Made by a program: the position numbers and the translations under genes
Assembly (NCBI GenBank): GCA_934394585.1
Contig: CAKRQU010000005.1
Span: forward strand, 16,507 to 80,506
From: an uncultured Eubacteriales bacterium
Lineage (GTDB): Bacteria > Bacillota > Clostridia > Oscillospirales > CAG-272
Length of the DNA stretch: 64,000 bases
Direction: 5' to 3'
The notes under the pieces: model-generated
Told to the model about the DNA's origin: nothing
Seen by the model: only the letters and a program-made list of their open reading frames with translations
Database searches by the model: none
Shown here: piece after piece, positions 17,445 to 25,973 of the stretch
How positions within the stretch are numbered: position 1 is the first letter of the stretch
Layout of the letters: each line of letters starts with the position of its first letter

Positions 17445-18923
17445 ATGATATTAAATATAAACGGCGAGATAAATGAATATTATGTACAGACGCTTTGTAT
17501 GCTGTTTTTCCCGGGGGAGAAATTTTCCGCACGCAAAACCGATGAAAATGCTCCCGAGGCGGATATTTCACTCGAAGAGAGCGTGGACGGCATAACCGCC
17601 TGCGTGCGCCTTTCCCATCTCGGAAAAACGGTGGAAAAATCGTATTTCGAGCCTTTTTCCGATAAGGAAACCATAGAAAAAACGCGCAAAATCGCTGTGG
17701 GAAAGGCATTTTTCAATGCAGGAAAGAAGCTCGTCGGCAAAGCTCCGCAATGGGGCATACTGACAGGCGTGCGCCCTGCGAAGCTCGCTTTGCAGGCTCT
17801 TTCGGAAGGAGCCACAAAAGCGGAAGTCCGCGCAAAATTTACAAAGGAATATTTCGCAAATGCAAAAAAAGCGGCTCTCGCCTGCGATACAGCCTACTGC
17901 GAAAAGAAAATCATTGCCACGGCTTTGCCGAATGCGTGCAGTATATATATTTCCATTCCTTTTTGCCCGAGCAGATGCAGCTATTGCTCGTTTGTTTCGT
18001 ATACATCTCCGAAACTGCTCGGACTGCTGGAGGGATATCTCGACCGCCTGTGCCTCGATATCGCCGATCAGGCGGCACTGATAAAGCAGCTCGGTCTTAC
18101 CGTTGCCACGGTGTATATCGGCGGAGGAACGCCGACTACGCTGAGCGCCGGACAACTGGAAAAGCTGCTCTCGGTCATCACCTCTTGCGTTGATATGAAA
18201 AACGTGGAGGAATTTACCGTAGAGGCGGGACGCCCCGATACGATAACGCGGGAAAAGCTCGATGTCATAAAAAAATACGGCGTCACGAGAATAAGCATAA
18301 ATACGCAGACGCTGAATGACGAGGTTTTGGAGCTGATAGGCAGAAAGCATACGGCAAAGGATTTTTACCGCGCATTTGAGTGGGCGCGTGAAGCCGGCAT
18401 ACCGCAGATAAATACCGATCTGATAGCGGGACTCCCGGGTGAAGGCTTCGGCAGTTTTTCTTCCACTGTGGATGAAATAATAAAGCTGTGCCCCGAAAAT
18501 CTGACTGTACATACGCTCTGCATAAAAAATGCGGCTGATTTTTCGCAAAAGCGCTCATTTATTTACGACAGAGGCGAAAATGTCGCCACAAAGCTGGTTG
18601 ACTACGCGCATCTTGCGATAAAAAATGCGGGTTATATTCCTTATTATATGTACAGGCAGAAAAACACCGTAGACAACCTTGAAAACGTCGGTTTTTGTCT
18701 TCCGGGCTGTGAAGGCAGATATAATATATATATGATGGAAGAAATTCACAGCATTTTTGCGATAGGCGCGGGAGCCGTTTCAAAGCTGGTAGACAGAAAA
18801 TCCGGCAAAATAGAAAGGATATTTGAATATAAATATCCGTACGAATACCTTTCCGAGGAAAATGAACAACGCGAAGCAGACAAAAAAGAAAAAATAACAG
18901 AATTTTATAAAAATATCAGCTGA
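17445..18923 (+). CDS. hemZ: Radical SAM protein HemZ (coproporphyrinogen III oxidase-like)
   Basis: This is an oxygen-independent coproporphyrinogen oxidase-like radical SAM enzyme of 492 residues. The cluster-binding motif CPSRCSYC gives C174, C178 and C181, and the following SF matches HemN/HemZ enzymes. GGGTPT and a HemN-like C-terminal half follow. The first 160 residues form the HemZ-specific N-terminal region. HemZ proteins are common in anaerobic Firmicutes that lack a complete heme pathway, and their true substrate is uncertain. No other heme gene is in the window. The start is eight bases after dtd, so it is in the same operon. Confidence 0.88.
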   Translation: MILNINGEINEYYVQTLCMLFFPGEKFSARKTDENAPEADISLEESVDGITACVRLSHLGKTVEKSYFEPFSDKETIEKTRKIAVGKAFFNAGKKLVGKAPQWGILTGVRPAKLALQALSEGATKAEVRAKFTKEYFANAKKAALACDTAYCEKKIIATALPNACSIYISIPFCPSRCSYCSFVSYTSPKLLGLLEGYLDRLCLDIADQAALIKQLGLTVATVYIGGGTPTTLSAGQLEKLLSVITSCVDMKNVEEFTVEAGRPDTITREKLDVIKKYGVTRISINTQTLNDEVLELIGRKHTAKDFYRAFEWAREAGIPQINTDLIAGLPGEGFGSFSSTVDEIIKLCPENLTVHTLCIKNAADFSQKRSFIYDRGENVATKLVDYAHLAIKNAGYIPYYMYRQKNTVDNLENVGFCLPGCEGRYNIYMMEEIHSIFAIGAGAVSKLVDRKSGKIERIFEYKYPYEYLSEENEQREADKKEKITEFYKNIS

Positions 18924-18938
18924 CAGGAGGTTCGTTTA

Positions 18939-19835
18939 ATGATACAGCTGAACAGAAGATTTGCCGACAAAAACGAAATGAAACGATTTGTGCTTGATTG
19001 CGAGCGCAAATACGATGATCAGGTACGCGCGGCGGCGAGAACTATATGTTCAAACAGGGAAGAGCGATTTATAATGCTTTCCGGTGCTTCCTGCTCCGGA
19101 AAAACCACTACATCTTTTATACTCGAAGATGAAATGAAAAAATTCGGAAAAACCGCGAAAATCATATCCATAGATGATTTTTACAGGAGCAGACATGATA
19201 TACAGAGCGATAAAATTCCCGATTATGAGGCGGCTTCCGCGTTGGATCTGGATTATTTTGTGACATGTGTATGTGATATCCTTGCGGGAAAACGCACCAG
19301 ACTTCCCAAATATGATTTTCAGCTCGGCAGAAGAAGCGAATATACCGATTATATTCCGAATGAAAACGAGTTTATCGTTTTTGAAGGCATACAGGCGATG
19401 TATCCCGAGATAATATCGCTGCTTCCGAAAAATGCCACGAAATCTGTATATATAGGTATACATGATGATGTGACCGCTTACGGCAGCATCTTTACGGCGC
19501 GCGATATAAGACTTATGCGAAGAATTGTACGCGATTACTTTTTCCGCGGGGCTTCCGTCGCACTCACGATGAGTCTTTGGGACGGTGTGACAAAAAATGA
19601 AGACGAAAATATTTTTCCCAATGCGAGATTTGCGGATTTCTATATAAATACATTGATGCTTTATGAAATAAATGTCATGAAGCCTTATATTCTCAATAAA
19701 AAAATGTATGATCTGACCGTAGATTCCGAAGTGGAAGTATATAATAAATTCAAGGAAAAATTCCGCGATGTACAGGAAATACCTTCGGAACTTATACCGG
19801 AGGATTCTGTTTTCCGTGAATTCATAGGCAATTAA
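18939..19835 (+). CDS. Uridine kinase/phosphoribulokinase-family P-loop kinase
   Basis: This is a 298-residue nucleoside-kinase-like protein. The Walker A loop GASCSGKTT is at 49-57 and the family DDFY motif (SIDDFYRSRHD) about 25 residues later. YDFQLGRR and FEGIQAMYP match the substrate and lid elements of the PRK/uridine kinase fold. The long N-terminal region that some clostridial members carry (TGS-like) is reduced to about 45 residues. AGGAGG lies eight bases before the ATG. It is in the cdaA-to-flippase run between hemZ and the flippase. The phosphate acceptor is not clear from sequence. Confidence 0.8.
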   Translation: MIQLNRRFADKNEMKRFVLDCERKYDDQVRAAARTICSNREERFIMLSGASCSGKTTTSFILEDEMKKFGKTAKIISIDDFYRSRHDIQSDKIPDYEAASALDLDYFVTCVCDILAGKRTRLPKYDFQLGRRSEYTDYIPNENEFIVFEGIQAMYPEIISLLPKNATKSVYIGIHDDVTAYGSIFTARDIRLMRRIVRDYFFRGASVALTMSLWDGVTKNEDENIFPNARFADFYINTLMLYEINVMKPYILNKKMYDLTVDSEVEVYNKFKEKFRDVQEIPSELIPEDSVFREFIGN

Positions 19836-19858
19836 CCGAGATAAGGAGATATTTTAAT

Positions 19859-21481
19859 TTGGAAAAGCAAAAAAAGGCCCCTCGCATGATGTCGGGCGTA
19901 GTAATACTCATGTTCTCAAATATGCTTGTGAAGCTGATGGGGCTTTTTTTCAAAATTCCGCTTCATTCATATCTCGGGGACCTCGGAATGGGGTATTTTA
20001 ATGTAGCTTACAATATATTTGTTACGCTATATATGATATCCACAGCGGGATTGCCCATCGCAATATCCATAATGGTATCCGGAAGCCGCACTCTCGGCAG
20101 AAAAAAAGAAGTGCGCCGCATATTTGCCACGGCATTGACGCTTTTTATATTTCTCGGTATAGCGGGAACTCTTATAATGATACTCGGAGCCAAACCTCTC
20201 GCCGATTTTATGGGCAGCCGTGACAGCTATTACTGTATAATAACCATAGCGCCGACGCTTTTCTTTATCTGTGTTTCCAGCGCGATAAGAGGATATTTTC
20301 AGGGGCATCAGAATATGGTACCTACAGCGGTTTCCGAAGTTATCGAAGCCATAGGAAAATTTGCTATAGGTATAGTTTTGTGCAGATTTGCAATATCATG
20401 CGGATACAGTAAAGAAATTGCGGCTGCTTATGCAATAGCCGGTATAGGCATAGGCGTAGGCACGGGAATGATTTTTCTTGTGGCGGCAAAGTTTTTTCAC
20501 AAGCAGGATTACAGCTATCTCGGTATAGAGGGAAGCGACGAATGCATGTCGCAAAAGACTATATTCAAAAAGCTCGTGCTGACGGCAATTCCGATAACGA
20601 TAAGCGCCGTGGCTCTGAATCTGACGGGAATTATCGATTCCGTCACCATAATAAACCGCATGAAAGCGTATACCACAACTCAGTCAGCGGAAGCGGCTTA
20701 CGGAAATTACAGTACACTTGTAGTAACGCTGACGCATCTGCCGTCTGCATTTATTGCACCCATAGCATCTGTATTGACTCCGGCGCTTGCATCCACAAAG
20801 GCGGGAAACAATACGGAAAAAGCAGCAAAAGCAATGAATACATCGCTGAAATTTGCCGCGATAATATCGATTCCGTGTGCTATAGGAATGTCTGTACTTG
20901 CCAGACAGATCCTCACAATGCTTTTCAGAAAAAGCGCGGAATCCGTAAAAAGCGCGGCGCCGCTTTTATCGATTCTTTCAATATCCGTATTTTTTACGGC
21001 TATGCTCACCATAACAAATTCGATATTGCAGTCTAATAAATTAGAAAGAAAGCCGATAATATCCATGTTTTGCGGCGCAGCCGTAAAGCTGATAATAAAC
21101 TTTATTCTGATAGGAATACCCGAAATAGGAGTTTACGGAGCGCCGATAGGAACAGTGATAAGCTATTTTGTCATGGCGGCATTGAATTTCTATTTTGTAG
21201 CCAAATACGTTCATCTTGATATAAAAATATTGAAATCGTTTTTGCGTCCGCTTTTGGCAACGGGACTCGCGAGCATTTTTACGATAGGCGTATTCAAACT
21301 CGTATCAATGAAATCGCCGGAATATCTGGCAGTGATTTTTTCTATAATCGTTACGGTGATAGTTTATGCTTTTTTGCTTTTTGTTTTGCGGATAGTAAAA
21401 AAGGAAGAAATATTGATGATGCCGAAGGGCGACAAGATTTGCAGAATGCTCGGTAAAATCGGTCTGAAAGAATTCCGATAA
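19859..21481 (+). CDS. MOP-superfamily lipid flippase (SpoVB/MurJ-like)
   Basis: This is a 540-residue polytopic membrane protein with about 14 hydrophobic segments. It begins with the MATE/MOP signature region (SNMLVKLMGLFFKIPLHSYL). Members translocate polyprenyl-linked precursors; the closest by eye are SpoVB and the YtgP/MurJ-type lipid II flippases. SpoVB acts in spore cortex synthesis, and the organism is a spore former, but the sequence does not decide between vegetative and sporulation roles. The TTG start at 19859 lies eight bases after AAGGAGAT. It ends the nine-gene run and is followed by a terminator. Confidence 0.85.
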   Translation: MEKQKKAPRMMSGVVILMFSNMLVKLMGLFFKIPLHSYLGDLGMGYFNVAYNIFVTLYMISTAGLPIAISIMVSGSRTLGRKKEVRRIFATALTLFIFLGIAGTLIMILGAKPLADFMGSRDSYYCIITIAPTLFFICVSSAIRGYFQGHQNMVPTAVSEVIEAIGKFAIGIVLCRFAISCGYSKEIAAAYAIAGIGIGVGTGMIFLVAAKFFHKQDYSYLGIEGSDECMSQKTIFKKLVLTAIPITISAVALNLTGIIDSVTIINRMKAYTTTQSAEAAYGNYSTLVVTLTHLPSAFIAPIASVLTPALASTKAGNNTEKAAKAMNTSLKFAAIISIPCAIGMSVLARQILTMLFRKSAESVKSAAPLLSILSISVFFTAMLTITNSILQSNKLERKPIISMFCGAAVKLIINFILIGIPEIGVYGAPIGTVISYFVMAALNFYFVAKYVHLDIKILKSFLRPLLATGLASIFTIGVFKLVSMKSPEYLAVIFSIIVTVIVYAFLLFVLRIVKKEEILMMPKGDKICRMLGKIGLKEFR

Positions 21482-21530
21482 TTTCAAATAGAAGAAAGTG
21501 CTTTGATGAATACTTCATTTATATACGAGA

Positions 21531-21556
21531 AAAAGCCCGTTTTCCGGGCTTTTTTC
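21531..21556 (+). terminator. Terminator of the cdaA-flippase run
   Basis: AAAAGCCCG (21531-21539) pairs with CGGGCTTTT (21545-21553) and TTT follows. The A-run on the other side makes it usable on the minus strand too. Confidence 0.85.
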
Positions 21557-21572
21557 TTATTTCCTATTCTCT

Positions 21573-21604
21573 CAATTATACAAAATTTCCATTTTGTATA
21601 ATTG
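21573..21604. repeat. Perfect 14-bp inverted repeat with TACAAAAT core
   Basis: CAATTATACAAAAT (21573-21586) and ATTTTGTATAATTG (21591-21604) flank TTCC. A second copy of the core, TACAAAAT-N4-ATTTTGTA, occurs at 21659-21678. Confidence 0.8.
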
Positions 21605-21960
21605 CATCCATTGAAAGAGCCGCACTTTCCGCTGGTCGTGCGGTGTCTGCAATTAAACTACAAAATGCAGATTTTGTATAAAAGTCGGTGACTGCTCTGC
21701 TAACCAAGCGCATAGCAGGCATGCACAAGCTCCTATTCCTGCGTCCTTATTCCGGAGGAAATCCGAACCGATTTGAGAAATCTGACGAGTCACACATGGC
21801 TATTACTGTGTGTGACTAAGTATTAGTTATTACTAACCGCATGCACGCATGCGCGACAGGTCAAGCTGAATCGAGCCGCGATTCTTTTGCTTGATAAGCG
21901 CCACGCAAAAATGCTCTTTTGCGTTTCATCATCACTCCGATTTTTTAACCTGCGGTTAAG
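21605..21960. other. Hairpin-rich region without a gene; possible structured RNA or extragenic repeat
   Basis: No credible gene is present, but short stems are dense: CCGCAC/GTGCGG (21620-21643), TACAAAAT/ATTTTGTA (21659-21678), CTGCTA/TAGCAG (21697-21718), GATTT/AAATC (21770-21782), AGTCACACA/TGTGTGACT (21788-21817), TTAGT/ACTAA (21823-21836), GCATGC/GCATGC (21839-21852), CAAGC-GAATCG/CGATTC-GCTTG (21862-21893), ACGCAAAA/TTTTGCGT (21903-21924) and TTAACC/GGTTAA (21945-21959). The strand is uncertain. On the minus strand a 23-codon ORF (21861-21932) stands at the 5' end and the shared terminator at 21531-21556 would close a transcript. Confidence 0.5.
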
Positions 21961-21981
21961 TTCAAATTGAACAGCGTTCTC

Positions 21982-22010
21982 TTTACTTTCGCGCAATTCG
22001 TTGCTATAAT
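21982..22010 (+). promoter_or_regulatory. Probable promoter of the XRE regulator gene
   Basis: TTTACT (21982-21987), 17 bp, TATAAT (22005-22010). AAGGAGATATTT leads to the ATG at 22059. Confidence 0.65.
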
Positions 22011-22058
22011 ATAATCGGAAGCAGGCGTCAGCTTATCTTAATTTTCAAGGAGATATTT

Positions 22059-23153
22059 ATGAAAATAACAATAGGTGCCAATATAAAAAGCTTGCGGCAG
22101 AAAAAAGGAATCACACAGGATGAGCTTTCTGCTGCAATGAATGTCAGCTCTGCAGCTGTGAGCAAATGGGAACGCAATGAAACATATCCCGATATCACCC
22201 TTTTGCAGCCGCTGGCTTATTATTTCGGCGTGAGTATTGATGAACTCATGGGATATAATAAGGAAAAAATTCAGGCTGATATTGATAATACTGTAGAATT
22301 ATATCTGAAATCATATCTAAAAAGCGGCGCCGAAAAGACCCGCGAATTCATCACAAAGGCGTATAATGATTATCCGAATGACTATCGGATAATGAATTAT
22401 TATATGTGGAATATCGCAGGCGATGCGGCTGATAACGACCCTGCTGTTCTTATCGCACACAAGGATGAATTTCTCGGCATTTGTGACAAGATACTCGAAG
22501 GCTGTACGGACGAAAATATCCGCCTGAACACTTGGAATATGCGCGCAAAAATATTGCATGCGGAAGGAAAAACAGACGAAGCTTTGAACATATTCAATAC
22601 AAAATTCACCACTTGGTATGGCACTTGTGGTCAAAAAAGTGAACAGCTGTTTGCAAAGGACACGAGCGAATATTACTTTTATGTAAGAAAAAACATGTAT
22701 GAGCTTGCGGAATTTGCGGCAGATAAGCTCGGCAGAAAAGTGTTTTTTGATGCTTCCCTCTCTATGGATGAAAAGGTTGAGCATGCCATCCGCTGTGGCG
22801 ATTTGCTGCTTAGTTCATTTGAGACGACAGATGAAGCATTTTTCCTGATGATAGCCGAATCTTTTCTTTGCAGAATGGAAAACGATTTATATTATCGTGG
22901 CGGCACTGATGAACAGGTCGCGGCAATGCAGGAAAAATATCTTTTTGCCGTATCACTGATTACCGAGCGCATGAAAAATGAAGATACGCTTTATCATGCC
23001 TTCTGCGATTGTCGCCCCGAGGAATGGCGCGAAAAACCGCTTATTGATTTGATTACGGATATGCGTATTAACGCAAAAAGCGGCAGGCGTGCCGAGCTTC
23101 TGAAAAACCCGAAGTATGCATCAGCGCTGAAAAAATACAGCACAAACAAATGA
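22059..23153 (+). CDS. XRE-family regulator with a long helical C-terminal domain
   Basis: This is a 364-residue transcription regulator. Residues 8-61 form a Cro/C1-type helix-turn-helix (IKSLRQKKGITQDELSAAMN, then AVSKWERNETYPD). The remaining 300 residues are helical, without clear TPR consensus, and contain repeated Trp/Tyr-rich helices such as NYYMWNIAGD. Such long XRE proteins are frequent in Clostridia and often sense peptides or small ligands, but nothing here shows the ligand. The ATG follows AAGGAG by eight bases. It is monocistronic, next to the hairpin-rich gap, and ends at a shared terminator. Targets are unknown. Confidence 0.85.
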   Translation: MKITIGANIKSLRQKKGITQDELSAAMNVSSAAVSKWERNETYPDITLLQPLAYYFGVSIDELMGYNKEKIQADIDNTVELYLKSYLKSGAEKTREFITKAYNDYPNDYRIMNYYMWNIAGDAADNDPAVLIAHKDEFLGICDKILEGCTDENIRLNTWNMRAKILHAEGKTDEALNIFNTKFTTWYGTCGQKSEQLFAKDTSEYYFYVRKNMYELAEFAADKLGRKVFFDASLSMDEKVEHAIRCGDLLLSSFETTDEAFFLMIAESFLCRMENDLYYRGGTDEQVAAMQEKYLFAVSLITERMKNEDTLYHAFCDCRPEEWREKPLIDLITDMRINAKSGRRAELLKNPKYASALKKYSTNK

Positions 23154-23160
23154 TCACAAC

Positions 23161-23195
23161 AAAAAGGCAGACCCGAAAAGTCTGCCTTTTTTATT
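23161..23195. terminator. Bidirectional terminator between the XRE gene and uppP
   Basis: AAAAAGGCAGA (23161-23171) pairs with TCTGCCTTTTT (23181-23191). T-runs are present on both strands. Confidence 0.88.
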
Positions 23196-24022
23196 TACTT
23201 TATGCACATCAATAAAATCACAAGTATGCCCAGCACTATTCTGTACCAGCCGAACACGGTGAAATCGTGCTTTTTTATATATCCCATCAGAAATTTTATC
23301 ACCGCTATCGAAACAAGAAATGCCGTGATTGTTCCCGCTGCCAGCACAGCGGCTTCTTCTGCCGTAAAATGCAAGCCGAATTTTATTATTTTTATTGCGC
23401 TTATACCGAACATTGCGGGTACGGCGAGAAAAAACGTAAATTCCGTGGCGGCTACTCTCGATACTCCGATAATAAGCGCGCCTATTATCGTGGCTCCGCT
23501 GCGTGATGTCCCGGGGATAATCGAAAGCACCTGAAAAAGCCCTATCAGAAATGCCGTATAATAGCTGATATCGGAAAGCGAATTTACTTTTGAGCTTCTC
23601 TTTTTATTTTGCTTTTCGACGATGATGAAAAGAATGCCGTAGAAAATAAGGGTTGCGGCTATTACAGCGGGCGTATGCAGGTGTGACTCGATATAGTCAT
23701 CAAAAAGCAATGTCACCACAGCGCCGGGAATGCAAGCCACGACTACTTTCAGCCATGTGGAAAATATATCTTTCTGAAATACCGGTTGCGATTTATCCTT
23801 AAACTGAAAAGGAAACATTTTATTCCAAAACAGAATTACAACGGCAAGAATGGCACCGAGCTGTACAACAAAGAAAAACATTTCTTTGAAGCTGTCGCTC
23901 ATATCGAGCCCGATAAACCTATCCAGCAAAATCAGATGTCCCGTACTGCTTATGGGAAGCCATTCCGTGATTCCTTCGGTTATACCGAGGAGCACGGCTT
24001 TCAAAATTTCAATAATATTCAC
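23195..24022 (-). CDS. uppP: Undecaprenyl-diphosphate phosphatase
   Basis: This enzyme removes one phosphate from undecaprenyl diphosphate to recycle the cell-wall lipid carrier, and confers tolerance to bacitracin. The 275-residue membrane protein has both BacA motifs: the Glu-rich EGITEWLPISSTGH (15-28) and PGTSRSGAT in the middle. The N-terminus MNIIEILKAVLLG is typical. The start codon is GTG at 24022 with a modest AAAGG upstream. It is the last gene of the darA-holB-ricT-uppP unit, 20 bases behind ricT, which is not its usual neighbour. Confidence 0.95.
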   Translation of the reverse strand: MNIIEILKAVLLGITEGITEWLPISSTGHLILLDRFIGLDMSDSFKEMFFFVVQLGAILAVVILFWNKMFPFQFKDKSQPVFQKDIFSTWLKVVVACIPGAVVTLLFDDYIESHLHTPAVIAATLIFYGILFIIVEKQNKKRSSKVNSLSDISYYTAFLIGLFQVLSIIPGTSRSGATIIGALIIGVSRVAATEFTFFLAVPAMFGISAIKIIKFGLHFTAEEAAVLAAGTITAFLVSIAVIKFLMGYIKKHDFTVFGWYRIVLGILVILLMCIK

Positions 24023-24042
24023 GGCAAAAAACCTTTCCGGAT

Positions 24043-24951
24043 TTACTCTGATTTTTCGTCTGTTTCCGTGTCGTTTTTATCCTGTGTATTTTTTCTTTGC
24101 GAGATTACTTTTACATCATCTCTGGAGTAAGATCTGACAGTCTGCTGCTCGGCAAGACGCACCTTTACAAGTCCCGCAAGCGGGTTTATCTCGCATACGG
24201 TGCCTGTGCCGTCCGGAGTAACCACGGTGCTGTCGAGCTTGGGAGTTTTTTTCAGTTCTTCTTCATAAACTTCGTGTTCATAGCGCAGACAGCACATCAG
24301 TCTGCCGCAGGCACCAGATATTTTCTGCGAATTGAGTGAAAGATTTTGTTCTTTTGCCATTTTTATGGAAACCTGAACAAAATCGGGGAGAAATTTTTTG
24401 CAGCAAAAAGGTCTTCCGCATACGCCGAGACCGCCGATCAGCTTTGTTTCATCGCGTATACCTATCTGGCGAAGCTCTATTCTTGTTCTGAAAACCGCCG
24501 CCAGATCTTTTACCAGCTCGCGGAAATCTATTCTGCCGTCCGCCGTGAAATAGAAAATCAGCTTTGTATTGTCAAATGTATATTCTACATCCACCAGCTT
24601 CATTTCCAGCTTTCGCGCAGCTATTTTTTCCTCGCATACGGCAAAAGCCTCTTTTTCTTTTTCTTTATTTATCGCATATCTTTCCGTATCCGCGTCGGTA
24701 GCAAGACGTATTACGGGGCGTAGCGGCAAAACCACTTTCGATGCTTCCACTTCCCTGTTTGAAAGCGAAACAAAGCCGTATTCGAGTCCGCGTGCGGTTT
24801 CCACTATCACACAATCGTCTGTATTGAATTTTATTCCGACGGGATCAAAAAAATACGTTTTACCGTTTTCTTTGAAGCGAACACCGACGATTTCGTAAAA
24901 ATTCCCGGTTTCACCGTCGTTATTTTCGTTTATTGCATTTTCTGTATCCAT
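24043..24951 (-). CDS. ricT: PSP1-domain protein RicT (YaaT)
   Basis: RicT is part of the Fe-S-containing RicAFT complex that in Bacillus affects RNase Y processing and sporulation phosphorelay flux. The PSP1 domain carries the paired cysteine motifs CGRPFCC and CGRLMCCL expected to hold iron-sulfur clusters. The 302 residues have an acidic, disordered end (NTQDKNDTETDEKSE). GGAG is six bases before the ATG at 24951. It follows holB, the conserved Firmicutes order darA-holB-ricT. No ricA or ricF is present in the window. Confidence 0.93.
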   Translation of the reverse strand: MDTENAINENNDGETGNFYEIVGVRFKENGKTYFFDPVGIKFNTDDCVIVETARGLEYGFVSLSNREVEASKVVLPLRPVIRLATDADTERYAINKEKEKEAFAVCEEKIAARKLEMKLVDVEYTFDNTKLIFYFTADGRIDFRELVKDLAAVFRTRIELRQIGIRDETKLIGGLGVCGRPFCCKKFLPDFVQVSIKMAKEQNLSLNSQKISGACGRLMCCLRYEHEVYEEELKKTPKLDSTVVTPDGTGTVCEINPLAGLVKVRLAEQQTVRSYSRDDVKVISQRKNTQDKNDTETDEKSE

Positions 24952-24965
24952 AATTCACTCCGTTT

Positions 24966-25973
24966 TCATGTATTGTTCCAAAGCTGAGCCGCAAGAGTTG
25001 TCGAAATCAAATTTATATTTGTATTCATGCGCAGAAAAAGCACTGCGTCACGCAGTATTTCTATGCATTTCACGGCGCTGTCCGTACCCACGCTCAGCGA
25101 AATCTGCCGTATGCTTTCCACCGGCAGACATTCCGTTTCATCGCTGTTTTTCACGGTGTATGCGATGATATCGGAATAAATTCCGGAAAGACACTCGCAT
25201 ATTTTCAGCAGTAATTCGCGATCCGAGGCTTTTTCCGAAAAAAGCTTCAGAAAAGCAAAATATGAAACCTCGCCGTTTTTCATGCTCAGTGCGTTTATTA
25301 TCCGCTCAGCCGAGTCATATGCCTCTTTATCGCGGGTTTTTTCGGTGAGCAGAGAAACAGCCCTGCCTATACTTCCCTTTGAATTTCTTATGGCAAAGGA
25401 AAGCGATTCCTCATCATATATAATACCGCGCTGCTTTATATATTCCTCGATTACGGCGGGCGGAAGCGATTGCATTATGATTTTCTGCGCCCTTGAGCGC
25501 ACCGTGGGAAGAAGCTTTTCGGAATTTTCGCAAAGCAGAAAAATATATGTGTAAGCAGGCGGTTCTTCTATTATTTTAAGCAAAGCGTTTTGCGCCTGCA
25601 CCGTCATCATATCGGCAGAATCTATGATATACACCTTGAAATCGAGCACAGACGGCGTAAGTGCCGCGCCCGAAAAGAAATCGCGGACCTCATCTACGCC
25701 GATAGTCTTTTTCCCGTCCGCCACCGTGAGAATGTATATATCGGGGCACAGCCCTTTTGAAATGGCAATGCAGTTTTCGCAGTTTCCGCACGGATCTGCG
25801 CTGTGCGTATCGCAAGCCATCATCATGCATACGCGGCGCGCGAGCGTCTTTTTTCCCGAACCCTGTGCGCCCTCAAAAATATAGGCGTGCGCAATTTTCC
25901 CCGCGGAAAAAGCGGAGGCAAAATGCTTTTTTGTATCTTCGTTTCCGAGCAGCGTGAAATTTTCGCTTTTCAT
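24966..25973 (-). CDS. holB: DNA polymerase III clamp-loader subunit delta'
   Basis: HolB is the stator of the sliding-clamp loader. The 335-residue AAA+ protein has a Walker-A-like loop EGAQGSGKK (34-42) and the zinc-binding cluster CGNCENC preceded by another Cys (ACDTHSADPC). 'NALLKIIEEPPAYTYIFLLC' matches the sensor region of delta'. The ATG overlaps the TGA of darA by one base, so the genes are translationally coupled. The loop reads GSGKK where an ATP-binding Thr would be expected, which fits delta', which does not need to hydrolyse ATP. Confidence 0.94.
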   Translation of the reverse strand: MKSENFTLLGNEDTKKHFASAFSAGKIAHAYIFEGAQGSGKKTLARRVCMMMACDTHSADPCGNCENCIAISKGLCPDIYILTVADGKKTIGVDEVRDFFSGAALTPSVLDFKVYIIDSADMMTVQAQNALLKIIEEPPAYTYIFLLCENSEKLLPTVRSRAQKIIMQSLPPAVIEEYIKQRGIIYDEESLSFAIRNSKGSIGRAVSLLTEKTRDKEAYDSAERIINALSMKNGEVSYFAFLKLFSEKASDRELLLKICECLSGIYSDIIAYTVKNSDETECLPVESIRQISLSVGTDSAVKCIEILRDAVLFLRMNTNINLISTTLAAQLWNNT

